Source: Cellulomonas uda
GTDB taxonomy: Bacteria > Actinomycetota > Actinomycetes > Actinomycetales > Cellulomonadaceae
Reading direction: 5' to 3'
Assembly (NCBI RefSeq): GCF_006538705.1
Contig: NZ_BJLP01000020.1
Span: 1 to 63,449, forward strand
Length of the DNA: 63,449 nt
Shown: one piece after another, positions 17,396-26,863 of the stretch
Layout: every line of letters begins with the position of its first letter
How positions within the stretch are numbered: the first letter of the stretch is position 1
The notes under the pieces: model-generated
What the model was told of the DNA's origin: nothing
The model's input: the letters and a program-made list of their open reading frames with translations, nothing else
Databases searched by the model: none
Program-made: the position numbers and the translations under genes

Positions 17396-19135
17396 TCAGG
17401 CCGACTCGTGCTGCCAGGACCGCCACAGCGCCGCGTAGTCGCCGCCGGCCGCCACGAGCTCGTCGTGCGGGCCGATCTCGGTGATCCGGCCGCCGTCGAC
17501 GACCGCCACGCGGTCGGCGTCGTGCGCGGTGTGCAACCGGTGCGCGATCGCGACCACCGTGCGGCCCTCCAGCACGCCGTTGAGCGAGCGCTCGAGGTGC
17601 CGGGCCGCCCGCGGGTCGAGCAACGAGGTCGCCTCGTCGAGGACCAGCGTGTGCGGGTCGAGCAGCACGAGCCGCGCGAGCGCGACCTGCTGTGCCTGGG
17701 CCGGCGTGAGCGGGGCACCGCCCGAGCCGATCTCGGTCTCGAGCGCCTCGGGCAACGCGCACACCCAGCCCCACGCGTCGACCGCCTCGAGCGCACGGCG
17801 CAGCTCCTCCTGCGAGGCGCCCGGGGCCGCGAGACGCAGGTTGTCCGCGACCGTGCCCACGAACACGTGGTGCTCCTGGGTCACGAGCGCGACGTGCCCG
17901 CGCAGCTCGTCCAGCGGCAGGTCGACGAGCGGCACGCCGCCCACGGTCACCGTGCCGCCCGTGGGCGGGTGGATGCCCGCGAGCATGCGGCCGAGGGTCG
18001 ACTTGCCCGCGCCCGACGGCCCGACGACCGCGAGGCGCTCGCCCGCGCGCAGGTCGAGGTCCACGCCGTGCAGCACGTCGTGACCCTCGCGGTACGCGTA
18101 CCGCAGCCCCCGCGCGCGCAGGTCCTCGTCGACCGGGGTCCCCTCGCGCACCTCGCGGTCCGGCTCGACGAGCCGCACCCCGACGATGCGCGCGAGCGAC
18201 GTCGCGGCGACCTGGATCTCGTCCAGCCAGAAGATGAGGTCCCAGACCGGGCCGGACACCTGGTAGGTGTACAGCACGATCGTCGCGACCACACCGATCG
18301 TCACGTGCCCCTGCGAGACGAGCCAGCCGCCCCACAGCAGGACCGCGACAGGCGCGGTGATGAACGCGAAGTCGACGCCCGGGAACAGGACCGTGCGCAG
18401 GTTCAGCGTCGCGGTCTCCGCCTCGAACGCCTCGCGCAGGTCCGCCTCGACGCGCGCCTGCCGACGCGCGCCCATGCGCAGCGCGTCGATCGTGCGCGCA
18501 CCCTCGACCGACTCGGTGATGGTGCCGTTCAACGTGGCGTAGGAGGCCGACTCGCGCAGGTACGCGGGCGTCGCGCGGCGCAGGTACCAGCGCACGATCA
18601 CGAGCATCACCGGCACGCCGACGAACATCGCGACGGCGACCAGCGGCGAGAGCACCAGGCACGCGACGACCGTGAGCGTGATCGTCACGACCGCGACGAT
18701 CACGCGCGGCACGCCGAACCGCACCGCGTTCTGCAGCTTGTTGACGTCGTTCGTCGTGCGCGCGACCAGGTCGCCCGTGCCGGCCCGCTCGACCGTCGAC
18801 AGCGGCAGCGACGTCACGGTCTCGATGAACTCCTCGCGCAGGTCGGCGAACACCATCTCGCCGAACCGCATCGAGGACCGCTGGGCGAACCGCGTGAGCA
18901 CGGTCTGCCCGAGCACCGCGCCCGCGCCGACCGCCACGAGGGCGTTGACGTAGCCCGTCGTCGTGCCGTCGGCGACCGCGTCGACCAGCCGCCCGAGCAG
19001 CCACGGGCCCGCCAGGCCCAGGACCGCCGCGCAGGTGTGCAGCACCGCGATCGCGCTCAGCGGGCGGAGGTGCGCGCGCAGCAGGTACGCCGTGTAGGCG
19101 CGCACGGTCGCGGAGTCCGCGATGGGGAGCTTCAC
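17396..19135 (-). CDS. ABC exporter half-transporter with active Walker motifs and degenerate signature
   Basis: A 579-residue type IV ABC exporter subunit: six membrane helices (residues about 20-310) then a nucleotide-binding domain. Walker A GPSGAGKST (372-380), Q-loop Gln420, Walker B DE (500-501) and H-loop His532 are intact. The signature loop reads LTPAQ (476-480) instead of LSGGQ. The upstream partner (19132-20994) has the reverse pattern, so the two should form a heterodimer with one working ATP site. The GTG start at 19135 overlaps the partner's stop (GTGA). The substrate is unknown; multidrug, lipid or peptide export are the usual roles. It ends facing the 17338-17376 terminator. 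Confidence 0.9.
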   Translation of the reverse strand: MKLPIADSATVRAYTAYLLRAHLRPLSAIAVLHTCAAVLGLAGPWLLGRLVDAVADGTTTGYVNALVAVGAGAVLGQTVLTRFAQRSSMRFGEMVFADLREEFIETVTSLPLSTVERAGTGDLVARTTNDVNKLQNAVRFGVPRVIVAVVTITLTVVACLVLSPLVAVAMFVGVPVMLVIVRWYLRRATPAYLRESASYATLNGTITESVEGARTIDALRMGARRQARVEADLREAFEAETATLNLRTVLFPGVDFAFITAPVAVLLWGGWLVSQGHVTIGVVATIVLYTYQVSGPVWDLIFWLDEIQVAATSLARIVGVRLVEPDREVREGTPVDEDLRARGLRYAYREGHDVLHGVDLDLRAGERLAVVGPSGAGKSTLGRMLAGIHPPTGGTVTVGGVPLVDLPLDELRGHVALVTQEHHVFVGTVADNLRLAAPGASQEELRRALEAVDAWGWVCALPEALETEIGSGGAPLTPAQAQQVALARLVLLDPHTLVLDEATSLLDPRAARHLERSLNGVLEGRTVVAIAHRLHTAHDADRVAVVDGGRITEIGPHDELVAAGGDYAALWRSWQHESA

Positions 19136-20994
19136 GGCCGTCCTCCTGTCCTGTCCCGGGCCCCGGCGGGCTCGTCCTGCAGCAGCTCGTCGAACGCCTC
19201 CTCGGCGATCGGGTCGTCGTCGCCCACCCGTGCGACGCCGTGCGGTGGTGTCATCTCGTCGAGGTCGCGCCCGACGACGCGGCGGTACGCCGCGCCGTGC
19301 GCGTCGGTCCGCGCGAGCAGCCCGGCGTGCGTGCCCGTCGCGACCACGCGCCCGTCGACCAGCAGCTGCACCTCGTCGACGTGGTCGAGGACGAGCGGCG
19401 AGGCGGTGACGACCAAGGTCGCCCGCCCGCGCCGGGCCTCGGCGAGCCGCGCCGCGATCCGGGCCTCGGTGTGCGCGTCGACGGCCGAGGTCGGCTCGAC
19501 GAGCAGCAGGATCTCGGGGTCCAGCAGCAGCGCACGCGCGAGCGCGACGCGTTGCCGCTGGCCGCCCGACAGCGACCGGCCCTTCTCGGGCAGCTCGCCG
19601 TCGAGCCCGTCGGGCACGGAGTCGAGCACGTCGTGCGCGTCGGCCAGCGTGATCGCGTGCAGCAGCCGCTCCGCGTCCCGCGTGCCGTGCACGTCGAGCT
19701 CGGACGCGAGCGTCCCGGAGAACAGCTGCGGCGTGGCCTCGGCGAGGACGACGCGCTCGCGCACCGCGAGCTTGTCGAGCTCGGCGAGCAGCTCGCCGCC
19801 CAGCCGCACCGGGGTGTCCGCCTCGGCCGCGTCGTCGAACCGCGCCATGCGCGTGGCGACGGCCGCCGACGCGTCCGGGTCGACGCACACGAGCGCCGAG
19901 ACCCGGCCCGGGGTGACGACCGTGCCGGAGACCTCGTCCACGAGCGGGACGTGCGCGGGCGGCATCGGACGGGTGCCCGGCCGGGCACCCGTCGCGGGCA
20001 CCACGCGCAGCACGTTCAGCACCTTGCTCGCGCCCACGTGCGCGCGCGTCGCCGACTGCACCGTGTACGTCATCTGCTGCACCGGCCACGACAGGAACGC
20101 CGCGAACCCGTACGCCTGCACCAGCTGGCCGGGCGTGATCTCGCCCGCGACCGCGAGGTGCGCGCCGTACCAGATGAGCACGACGACGAACGCGCCGGGG
20201 AGCAGTACCTGGAGCGCGTCGAGCCAGGACTGCGTGACCGCGACGTCCTCGCCCTTGCGCCGCACGAGCTGCGACTGCTCGCGGTAGCGCGCGGTGAACA
20301 CGCCCTCGCCGCCGATGCCCCGCAGGATGCGCAGGCCCGAGACCGTGTCGGAGCCGAGCGTCGTCAGCCGTCCGGACGCCTCACGCTGCGCGGCCTGCCG
20401 CCGTTGCAGCGGCTTGACGAGTGCGGCGATGCACACGGCGACGGTCGGCAGACCGAGCAGCACGATGAGGCCGAGCGACACCGACGTGCGCAGCATGACG
20501 AACGCGGCGATGCCGTAGGCCACGATCGATCCGATGAACCGGGCCGACGTGTGGTAGATCTCGCCGATCCGCAGCGCGTCGTTCGCGACCGCGGACACGA
20601 CCTCGCCGGTCGGCAGCTCGGCCGTGATGGTGTGCCCCGAGTGGGACACGCGGCGGCCGACGAGCTGGGAGGCGGCGAACGACGCGCGCAGCCAGTTCTC
20701 GACGTCGTACCGGTGGCCGACCGCACCCGCGGTGGCCGAGACCACACCCAGCCCGAGCAGCATCGCCGCCGACCGCCACAGGTCCGCGCCGAAGCCGTGC
20801 GCGAGGCCCGAGTCGATCGCGTGGCCGGTGACGTAGGGCAGCGCCGCCTGGCACGAGAACATGAGGACGCCGAGCAGCGCGCCGACGGTGAGGATGCCCC
20901 ACTGGCGGCGCGCCTGCCACGCCAGGTACGCCACGGGCCCCGTCAGAGGCGGGGTTCCCGGGTCGGTGAGGGGGAGGGATCGCACCCGCTCCAC
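19132..20994 (-). CDS. ABC exporter half-transporter with degenerate nucleotide-binding site
   Basis: A 620-residue partner of the 17396-19135 subunit. The membrane domain (about residues 33-330) looks normal. In the nucleotide-binding domain the Walker A region reads [14 protein letters not shown] (residues about 369-382), with no GxxGxGK and no lysine. Walker B has Val499 in place of the Asp ([11 protein letters not shown]; Glu500 kept), and the H-loop His is Ser532. Its signature LSGGQ (475-479) is intact. It can therefore supply only the signature half of an ATP site. Starts at GTG 20994 or GTG 20985 are both possible; neither has a strong ribosome-binding site. Translation of the second subunit is coupled by GTGA overlap. 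Confidence 0.9.
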   Translation of the reverse strand: MERVRSLPLTDPGTPPLTGPVAYLAWQARRQWGILTVGALLGVLMFSCQAALPYVTGHAIDSGLAHGFGADLWRSAAMLLGLGVVSATAGAVGHRYDVENWLRASFAASQLVGRRVSHSGHTITAELPTGEVVSAVANDALRIGEIYHTSARFIGSIVAYGIAAFVMLRTSVSLGLIVLLGLPTVAVCIAALVKPLQRRQAAQREASGRLTTLGSDTVSGLRILRGIGGEGVFTARYREQSQLVRRKGEDVAVTQSWLDALQVLLPGAFVVVLIWYGAHLAVAGEITPGQLVQAYGFAAFLSWPVQQMTYTVQSATRAHVGASKVLNVLRVVPATGARPGTRPMPPAHVPLVDEVSGTVVTPGRVSALVCVDPDASAAVATRMARFDDAAEADTPVRLGGELLAELDKLAVRERVVLAEATPQLFSGTLASELDVHGTRDAERLLHAITLADAHDVLDSVPDGLDGELPEKGRSLSGGQRQRVALARALLLDPEILLLVEPTSAVDAHTEARIAARLAEARRGRATLVVTASPLVLDHVDEVQLLVDGRVVATGTHAGLLARTDAHGAAYRRVVGRDLDEMTPPHGVARVGDDDPIAEEAFDELLQDEPAGARDRTGGRP

Positions 20995-21100
20995 GTTACG
21001 TGCGGGTACCGACAGACCCGGAACGCTTTTCCGCGCCCGGGCCGGACGTCGTCGGGCTCCCGGACGTGGACGGCGGGCCGGAGCAGGCCGGCGCGGCGAC

Positions 21101-21106
21101 TACCCT
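21101..21106 (+). promoter_or_regulatory. -10 element of guaA, likely leaderless
   Basis: TACCCT ends 6 nt before the GTG start at 21113. Confidence 0.5.
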
Positions 21107-21112
21107 GGGGGC

Positions 21113-22696
21113 GTGACCCAGACGCCTGAGCCCACCGCTCATCGCCCGGTCCTCGTCGTCGACTTCGGCGCCCAGTACGCGCAGCTCATCGCGCGCCGCG
21201 TGCGCGAGGCCAACGTGTACTCCGAGATCGTGCCGCACACGGCACGCGTCGAGGACCTGCTGGCCAAGGACCCGGCCGCGATCATCCTGTCGGGCGGCCC
21301 CTCGTCGGTGTACGCCGACGGCGCGCCGTTCGTCGACCCCGCACTGTTCGAGGCGGGCGTCCCCGTGCTCGGCATCTGCTACGGCTTCCAGGCCATGGCG
21401 CAGGCGCTCGGGGGCACGGTCGCGCAGACCGGTCTGCGGGAGTACGGCGGCACCGCGGTCGAGGTGACGCGGGCGGGCACCGTCCTCTCGGGCAGCCCCG
21501 AGCAGCAGACGGTGTGGATGAGCCACGGCGACGCGGTGCACGCCGCGCCGGAGGGCTTCGAGGTGCTCGCGACGAGCGAGGGCTCGCCCGTCGCCGCGTT
21601 CGAGGACCGCGAGCGGCGCCTGTTCGGCGTGCAGTGGCACCCCGAGGTGCGGCACTCGCCGCTGGGTCAGAAGGCGCTCGAGAACTTCCTGTACGAGGGT
21701 GCGGGCCTCGCGCCCGACTGGAACCCCGGCAACGTCATCGCCGAGCAGGTCGAGCGGATCCGCGCCCAGGTGGGCGACGCGCGCGTGATCTGCGGGCTGT
21801 CCGGCGGCGTCGACTCCTCGGTGGCCGCGGCGCTCGTGCAGCGCGCGGTGGGCGACCAGCTCACGTGCGTGTTCGTCGACCACGGCCTGCTGCGGGACGG
21901 CGAGGCCGAGCAGGTCGAGCAGGACTTCGTCGCGTCGACCGGCGTGCGGCTCAAGGTCGTCGACGCGCGGGCGCGCTTCCTCACGGCGCTCGCGGGCCAC
22001 ACCGACCCCGAGACCAAGCGCAAGATCATCGGCCGCGAGTTCATCCGCGTGTTCGAGGACGCGGCGCGCGAGGTGGTCGCCGAGGCGGGCGACCACGGCC
22101 AGGAGGTCAAGTTCCTGGTCCAGGGCACGCTGTACCCCGACGTCGTCGAGTCGGGCGGCGGCGAGGGCGCGGCGAACATCAAGTCGCACCACAACGTGGG
22201 CGGGCTGCCCGACGACCTGCAGTTCGAGCTCGTCGAGCCGCTGCGCACGCTGTTCAAGGACGAGGTCCGCGCGGTCGGCCTCGAGCTCGGCGTCCCCGAG
22301 GCGATCGTGTGGCGTCAGCCGTTCCCGGGCCCGGGCCTGGGCATCCGGATCATCGGCGAGGTCACGGCCGAGCGGCTCGACGTGCTGCGCGCGGCCGACG
22401 CGATCGCGCGCGAGGAGCTGACGAGGGCCGGGCTCGACCGCGAGATCTGGCAGTGCCCGGTGGTGCTGCTCGCCGACGTGCGTTCGGTCGGCGTCCAGGG
22501 CGACGGCCGGACCTACGGCCACCCGGTCGTGCTGCGGCCCGTGTCGTCCGAGGACGCCATGACGGCCGACTGGACGCGGATGCCGTACGACGTGCTCGCG
22601 ACGATCTCGACGCGCATCACCAACGAGGTCCCCGAGGTCAACCGCGTGGTCCTCGACGTGACGAGCAAGCCGCCGGGCACCATCGAGTGGGAGTGA
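21113..22696 (+). CDS. guaA: GMP synthase (glutamine-hydrolysing)
   Basis: A 527-residue enzyme of typical length. The N-terminal class I amidotransferase has Cys89 ([11 protein letters not shown]) and His176 (QWHPEV). The ATP-pyrophosphatase P-loop is SGGVDSS from Ser230, and the C-terminal dimerisation domain ends in the conserved KPPGTIEWE. It converts XMP, ATP and glutamine to GMP. The GTG at 21113 is fixed by the start of homology and by a TACCCT -10 box 6 nt upstream. The next gene is the DUF3817 protein commonly adjacent to guaA in actinobacteria. Confidence 0.97.
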   Translation: MTQTPEPTAHRPVLVVDFGAQYAQLIARRVREANVYSEIVPHTARVEDLLAKDPAAIILSGGPSSVYADGAPFVDPALFEAGVPVLGICYGFQAMAQALGGTVAQTGLREYGGTAVEVTRAGTVLSGSPEQQTVWMSHGDAVHAAPEGFEVLATSEGSPVAAFEDRERRLFGVQWHPEVRHSPLGQKALENFLYEGAGLAPDWNPGNVIAEQVERIRAQVGDARVICGLSGGVDSSVAAALVQRAVGDQLTCVFVDHGLLRDGEAEQVEQDFVASTGVRLKVVDARARFLTALAGHTDPETKRKIIGREFIRVFEDAAREVVAEAGDHGQEVKFLVQGTLYPDVVESGGGEGAANIKSHHNVGGLPDDLQFELVEPLRTLFKDEVRAVGLELGVPEAIVWRQPFPGPGLGIRIIGEVTAERLDVLRAADAIAREELTRAGLDREIWQCPVVLLADVRSVGVQGDGRTYGHPVVLRPVSSEDAMTADWTRMPYDVLATISTRITNEVPEVNRVVLDVTSKPPGTIEWE

Positions 22697-22724
22697 CGGC
22701 GAGCCGGTGGACAGGGAGCAGGAC

Positions 22725-23162
22725 GTGACGCAGGACGGGACGACGACGGGCACCACGGGCACCACGGGCACCACGGGCACCGCGGGTACGGCGGGCGCGT
22801 GGGCGACGAAGGCGCGCGGCTCGCTGACGCGCTACCGCGTCCTCGCGTGGGTCACCGGGGTGATGCTGCTGCTGCTCTGCGTGGAGATGGTGCTCAAGTA
22901 CGTGGTCCACTCGCCGGTGGCGGACGCGTTCGCGTGGATCCCGTACGCGCACGGCTGGATCTACGTCGTGTACCTCGTCACCGTCTTCGACCTGTGGGCC
23001 ACGATGCGCTGGGGCTTCGGCAGGCTCGTGACGATGGCGCTCGCGGGCGTCGTGCCGGTCATGTCGTTCGTGCTCGAGCGTCGCGTGCACGCCCAGGCGC
23101 TCGCGCGCATCGATGCCGCGGCACCCCGCTCGCCAGCCGCGCCGGGCCCCGTCGAGGGCTGA
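22725..23162 (+). CDS. DUF3817 family membrane protein
   Basis: A 145-residue protein with a low-complexity TGTTGT N-terminus, then three or four membrane helices in the DUF3817 pattern: YRVLAWVTGVMLLLLCVEMVLKY, PYAHGWIYVVYLVTVFDLWATMRWG, VTMALAGVVPVMSFVLERRV. The function is unknown. The GTG at 22725 has AGGGAGCAGGAC just upstream and is preferred; a GTG at 22707 would add six residues. It starts 28 bp after guaA and is probably cotranscribed. The C-terminal tail is Ala/Pro-rich. Confidence 0.85.
   Translation: MTQDGTTTGTTGTTGTTGTAGTAGAWATKARGSLTRYRVLAWVTGVMLLLLCVEMVLKYVVHSPVADAFAWIPYAHGWIYVVYLVTVFDLWATMRWGFGRLVTMALAGVVPVMSFVLERRVHAQALARIDAAAPRSPAAPGPVEG
22748..22792. repeat. 9-bp tandem repeat in the DUF3817 gene
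   Basis: Five 9-bp units: three identical GGGCACCAC, then GGGCACCGC and GGGTACGGC. They encode the Thr/Gly-rich cytoplasmic N-terminus and are a likely site of length variation. Confidence 0.75.
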
Positions 23163-23317
23163 CCCTCCGGGCACGGCCCGGACGTGCCCGCCCGACACGC
23201 CGCAGGTGCGTCCAGTGCGCCCCTCGCTAGGCTTGACGTGCAGGGACGCGACGAGCGGCCCGCGCACGGCCCCGTTCGCGACGCGTCGGGGACCGGCTCT
23301 CCAGAGAGGGGAAGCAC

Positions 23318-24007
23318 GTGGCGACCACCGGTAAGCAGCCAGGGGCGAGAGGTCTGGGCCTCTGGGTCATCGTCTTCGGGATCATCTTCATCGTGGCCGG
23401 GGCGGTCACCTGGGGTGCGGTCAGCACCAACCTCGCCGCCGAGAACATCACCGTGTCCGACGACGCGAGCGCCTTCCAGAGCCAGCTCGTCGACACCCCG
23501 TGGGAGGCCTGGGTCCAGGCCGACATCATCAACCACCACGCGCTCGACTCCTCGGGCGGCAAGACCTACGCCGAGCTCGACCGCGACGACCCGGTCCGCG
23601 AGACGATGATGACCGCGTCCTTCCTGCGGTCGTCGCTGTTCACGTCGGTGGTCGCGTTCGGGGTCGCGCTGCTCGTCGTCGGCGTCGGTGTCGCGCTCCT
23701 GCTCGTCGGGATCGCGCTGCGTCGGCTGAGCCCCGTCGTCGTCGACGACGACACGTCGCACACGCGCGTCGCACCGGCGGTCGCTCCGGCGAGCGCGTCC
23801 CCGGTGGTCGCCGCGCCGGCTGCCCCGGCGCCGCCTGTCACCGCGCCGCCCGCCCAGGTCGCACCGGCGGCCGCGGCACCCACGACGGCTGCACCCACGA
23901 CCGCGGCACCCACGACCGCAGCGCCCCCCGCAGCGCCGCCCGCGGCCGAGGGGCACACGCACGCCGCCCCGCCCGACCCGACGGTCGAGCGCGACGACCG
24001 CGCCTGA
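23318..24007 (+). CDS. Two-helix membrane protein, first of a tandem paralogous pair
   Basis: A 229-residue protein. An N-terminal helix (LGLWVIVFGIIFIVAGAVTWG) is followed by an extracytoplasmic loop with ITVSDDASAF, DTPWEAWVQADI, HALDSSGG and LDRDDPVR, then a second helix (TSVVAFGVALLVVGVGVALLLVGIALR) and a low-complexity Ala/Pro/Thr tail with repeated PTTAA units. Related actinobacterial proteins are often labelled aromatic ring-opening dioxygenase LigA, but nothing here resembles a dioxygenase. The function is unknown. GTG at 23318 has GAGGGGAA 4 nt upstream. A paralogue follows at 24268. Confidence 0.8.
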   Translation: MATTGKQPGARGLGLWVIVFGIIFIVAGAVTWGAVSTNLAAENITVSDDASAFQSQLVDTPWEAWVQADIINHHALDSSGGKTYAELDRDDPVRETMMTASFLRSSLFTSVVAFGVALLVVGVGVALLLVGIALRRLSPVVVDDDTSHTRVAPAVAPASASPVVAAPAAPAPPVTAPPAQVAPAAAAPTTAAPTTAAPTTAAPPAAPPAAEGHTHAAPPDPTVERDDRA

Positions 24008-24014
24008 CCCCGCC

Positions 24015-24051
24015 GCCGAGGCCCGCGTCCCGTCCGGACGCGGGCCTCGGC
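24015..24051. terminator. Terminator between tandem paralogues
   Basis: A 16-bp perfect stem (24015-24030 with 24036-24051) with a 5-nt loop, 8 bp after the stop of the first paralogue. The remaining 216 bp before the second paralogue include a locally AT-richer stretch (24060-24145) that probably holds its promoter. Confidence 0.75.
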
Positions 24052-24267
24052 CGTGCCCGGACCGTTTCAGTTCGCGGCCCTGAGCCCGATAGTTGCGGAC
24101 TAAACGGTTATACCTCTCGAAGTGGCGTCACCCGTTCTGGTTACCGTCCCGCATGGCGCCACGGCCGGCGCCGACCCGCGGTCAGGCACCCGACCCACCA
24201 TCCGACGGACACCCGACGGACGCCGACGGACCTGGTGACGGCGCGGGACGTCGAGAGAGGGGAAGAC

Positions 24268-24762
24268 GTGACGACGACAGCACGCAGCCGCGCAGCCCGG
24301 AGCCTGGGTCTCTGGGTCACGATCCTCGGGATCACCTTCATCGTGGCCGGCGTCGGCGCCTGGGTGGGCGTGAGCGTCAGCCTCGGCTCCGAGCGGATCA
24401 CGGTCTCCGACGACGCACCGGCGTTCGGCGGCAACCGGCTCGACACGCCCTGGGAGGCGTGGGCGCAGACCGAGCAGATCAAGAAGCACGCGCTCGACGC
24501 GTCCGGGGGTCAGACGTTCGCGCAGCTCGACCGCGACGACCCGGTGCGCGCGACGCTCGAGACGGCGTCGTTCCTGCGCACGTCGCTGCTCACCTCCGTG
24601 ATCGCGTTCGGCATCTCGCTGCTCGTGATGGGGGTGGGGCTGGGGCTGCTGCTCACGGGGCTGGCGATCCGCAAGCTCGCGCCGGTCGCGCAGGTCGAGC
24701 CGGCCGCGGTGGCCGAGCGCGCGCCCGCGGGCGTGGCGCCGGCCTCGCCGGCGATCGCCTGA
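24268..24762 (+). CDS. Two-helix membrane protein, second of a tandem paralogous pair
   Basis: A 164-residue paralogue of the 23318-24007 product. It has the same layout: an N-terminal helix (SLGLWVTILGITFIVAGVGAWVG), a loop with ITVSDDAPAF, DTPWEAWAQTEQIKKHALDASGG and LDRDDPVR, and a second helix (TSVIAFGISLLVMGVGLGLLLTGLAIRKL). It lacks the long PTTAA tail. GTG at 24268 has the same GAGAGGGGAAGAC leader as its sister (GAGAGGGGAAGCAC), so the duplication includes the ribosome-binding site. Its own promoter region and terminator suggest separate regulation. The function is unknown. Confidence 0.8.
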   Translation: MTTTARSRAARSLGLWVTILGITFIVAGVGAWVGVSVSLGSERITVSDDAPAFGGNRLDTPWEAWAQTEQIKKHALDASGGQTFAQLDRDDPVRATLETASFLRTSLLTSVIAFGISLLVMGVGLGLLLTGLAIRKLAPVAQVEPAAVAERAPAGVAPASPAIA

Positions 24763-24785
24763 CCCCGGCGCACGCACCCGGCACA

Positions 24786-24824
24786 CGACGAGGGGCCCCG
24801 ACCGCCGGTCGGGGCCCCTCGTCG
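24786..24824. terminator. Strong bidirectional terminator hairpin
   Basis: An 18-bp perfect stem (24786-24803 with 24807-24824) with a 3-nt loop lies between convergent genes. Confidence 0.85.
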
Positions 24825-24833
24825 GTGCGGGCG

Positions 24834-25184
24834 TCAGCCCCGGCGCCGCACGCCGGAGACGACGGACCCGACGAGGAGCGCCACGCCCGCGCCCGCGACC
24901 AGCACGATCGCGGCGACGTCCACGTCGATCTGCCGGCCCGCCGCCCAGGCCAGGACCCCCACGCCGAGCACGGCGAGCACCAGACCCCACACGACGGTCC
25001 CGACGCGCGGTGCGCGCACGTCGCGCTCCGGACGCACGGGCGACGTCTCGGGGGCCGGCTGCGCCGACGTCTCGTCGGGCTCGAGCACCTGCGTGGCGCC
25101 CGTCGTCGGGTCGGTCTCCTCGACCGCCGGGTCGGGCGACGTCGTCGCGTCCGGCTCGAGGCCGCGCGGGTCCTGCGTGCTCAT
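24834..25184 (-). CDS. Small membrane protein downstream of PspC gene
   Basis: A 116-residue protein with an acidic Pro/Thr/Glu-rich N-terminal half (about residues 1-55) and two membrane helices (VGTVVWGLVLAVLGVGVLAWAAG and VAAIVLVAGAGVALLVGSVVSG). The ATG at 25184 overlaps the upstream PspC gene stop codon as ATGA, so it is cotranslated with it. I do not recognise a named family; small proteins of this layout commonly accompany PspC genes in actinobacteria. It probably belongs to the envelope-stress module. Confidence 0.75.
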   Translation of the reverse strand: MSTQDPRGLEPDATTSPDPAVEETDPTTGATQVLEPDETSAQPAPETSPVRPERDVRAPRVGTVVWGLVLAVLGVGVLAWAAGRQIDVDVAAIVLVAGAGVALLVGSVVSGVRRRG

Positions 25185-26704
25185 GAGTCCTCCCGGGTGA
25201 TGGTGACCTCGCCCGCGCCCACGGACACGTCGAGGGACAGCTGTGCCGAGCCCGCACGGCTCGCGTCGTCGCGGAACGTCGTCCCGCCGATGCCGATCCC
25301 GGACGTGCTCTCGTACTGCCCGTCCACGTCCCACGTGGCGCTGCCGAGGCCGATCCGCGCCGTCGCCTCGACGGCCGCGTCCGCCGGGACGACGACGTCG
25401 AGCCGACCGGCGCCCACCGAGATCGGCACGACGAGGAGATCGTCGGTCAGCGGGACGTCCGTGAGGTCGAGCGTGGCCTCGCCGGCACCGAACCGCAGCC
25501 CGTCCTGGGCGGCCGCGCGGCTGGTCACGACGACCGGGGCGCCCGGACGGTGCACGCCGGCCTCGTCCCAGGTCCAGCTGCGGTGCTCGACGGCACCCGC
25601 GGGGAGCGACACGAGCAGCGCGACGATCGCGAGGAAGCCGAGCGACCCGCTCGAGCGGCCCCGCAGCCCGGCGACGACGACGCCCGCACCCGCGAGCACC
25701 GCGGTGACCCCGAGGGTCGTGAGCAGGACCGGACCGTCGTAGCGGTCCGCGCGCTCGGCGGCGAGCAGGCCGGCGAAGGTGAGCAGCGCCAGCGCGACCA
25801 CGACGCCCACGCTCGTCGCGCCGGGCCCACGGCGGCGCGGCTTGGTGGGCGCGGGCACGTGGGGTGTGGACGCGTGCGGCCGGGAGGCGTAGGGCGCGGC
25901 CGCGTAGGGGGCGGTCGCGTAGGAGGCGGTCGCGGGAGGCCCGCTCGGGGCGCCGGAGGCGTAGGGACCGTACGGGGCGTGCGCGGGCGTGCCCGTGTGG
26001 GGCGGGGTCCCGTACGGCGGCGCAGCGGTCGGGGCAGAGGTCGGTGCAGAGGAAGGCGCAGAGGTCGATGCAGCCGTCGGCGCAGACGGGACCGGGGCGG
26101 ACGGCTGGCCCGGGGTCGGGCCGTAGGGGCCGTACGGCGGGCGCGGCGGCTGACCGGCCCACGGTGGCACCGGGCCGCGCGGCGGACGGCTGCGCGTCAC
26201 CAGGACCAGCACCGTCACGGCGACGGCGACGACGAAGCCGAGCCACAGCAGGCCGGACAGCACGCCGAACATCCCGTGCGCCCAGCGCGGGCCGGCGTTC
26301 CACCAGCCGTTGTCGCCGCGGCCCAGGCCGATCACGAGGAGCGCGGCCGCGCCGAGCACCGCGGTGTCGAACCGTCCGGCGACGAGCTCCTCGGCGTGGA
26401 TGCGGCCGTCGCGGCGCTCGGGCAGCAGGGCCCACGCGATCGCGTAGGCGACCGCGCCGACCCCGGACAGCAGGAACGTCACGACGAGCAGGCCGCGCAC
26501 GACGAGCGGGTCGATGCCGAGCCGGTCGGCGACGCCGGCGCACACGCCGCCGACCCAGCGGTCGTCGGAGCGCTGGACGCCGAGCCGGCGGACGGCGCCG
26601 AAGAAGCCGCCGCCGTCGGGGCGGGGCGCCCCGTCGGGTGCGGGTCCGTCGGTGGGCTGGGGGGAGGCGGCAGGCGGTGGTGTGCCGGGCGTGGTCGAGC
26701 TCAT
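25181..26704 (-). CDS. PspC domain-containing membrane protein
   Basis: A 507-residue protein. A Pro-rich cytoplasmic start is followed by a PspC domain at about residues 40-98 (RWVGGVCAGVADRLGIDPLVVRGLLVV, then WALLPER). Further helices, a long Pro/Ala/Tyr/Ser spacer, more helices, and a C-terminal extracytoplasmic beta-rich domain (GAGEATLDLTDVPL, LDVSVGAGEVTI) of the kind found in cell-envelope stress sensors such as LiaF-like proteins complete it. It is transcribed divergently from a PspC-histidine kinase gene. ATG 26704 has no clear ribosome-binding site. It probably senses or buffers membrane stress together with that kinase. Confidence 0.85.
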   Translation of the reverse strand: MSSTTPGTPPPAASPQPTDGPAPDGAPRPDGGGFFGAVRRLGVQRSDDRWVGGVCAGVADRLGIDPLVVRGLLVVTFLLSGVGAVAYAIAWALLPERRDGRIHAEELVAGRFDTAVLGAAALLVIGLGRGDNGWWNAGPRWAHGMFGVLSGLLWLGFVVAVAVTVLVLVTRSRPPRGPVPPWAGQPPRPPYGPYGPTPGQPSAPVPSAPTAASTSAPSSAPTSAPTAAPPYGTPPHTGTPAHAPYGPYASGAPSGPPATASYATAPYAAAPYASRPHASTPHVPAPTKPRRRGPGATSVGVVVALALLTFAGLLAAERADRYDGPVLLTTLGVTAVLAGAGVVVAGLRGRSSGSLGFLAIVALLVSLPAGAVEHRSWTWDEAGVHRPGAPVVVTSRAAAQDGLRFGAGEATLDLTDVPLTDDLLVVPISVGAGRLDVVVPADAAVEATARIGLGSATWDVDGQYESTSGIGIGGTTFRDDASRAGSAQLSLDVSVGAGEVTITREDS

Positions 26705-26863
26705 ACGACGATCGTGGCGGCCGCGGCCCGCGAGCGACATCGGGTGCTCCCCTGACCGGACCCTGAACCCGGGGTCCGCACCCCGGGTCCGGGCCCTGAG
26801 CGATGCCCTGATCCCTGCCCTGATCCGTGCCCGCAGCGGTGGTCGGCGGCTCCGGTCGACGTC

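Noticed and set aside
23318..24762. Annotation as aromatic ring-opening dioxygenase LigA
   Set aside because: Both proteins are two-helix membrane proteins without metal-binding or dioxygenase motifs.
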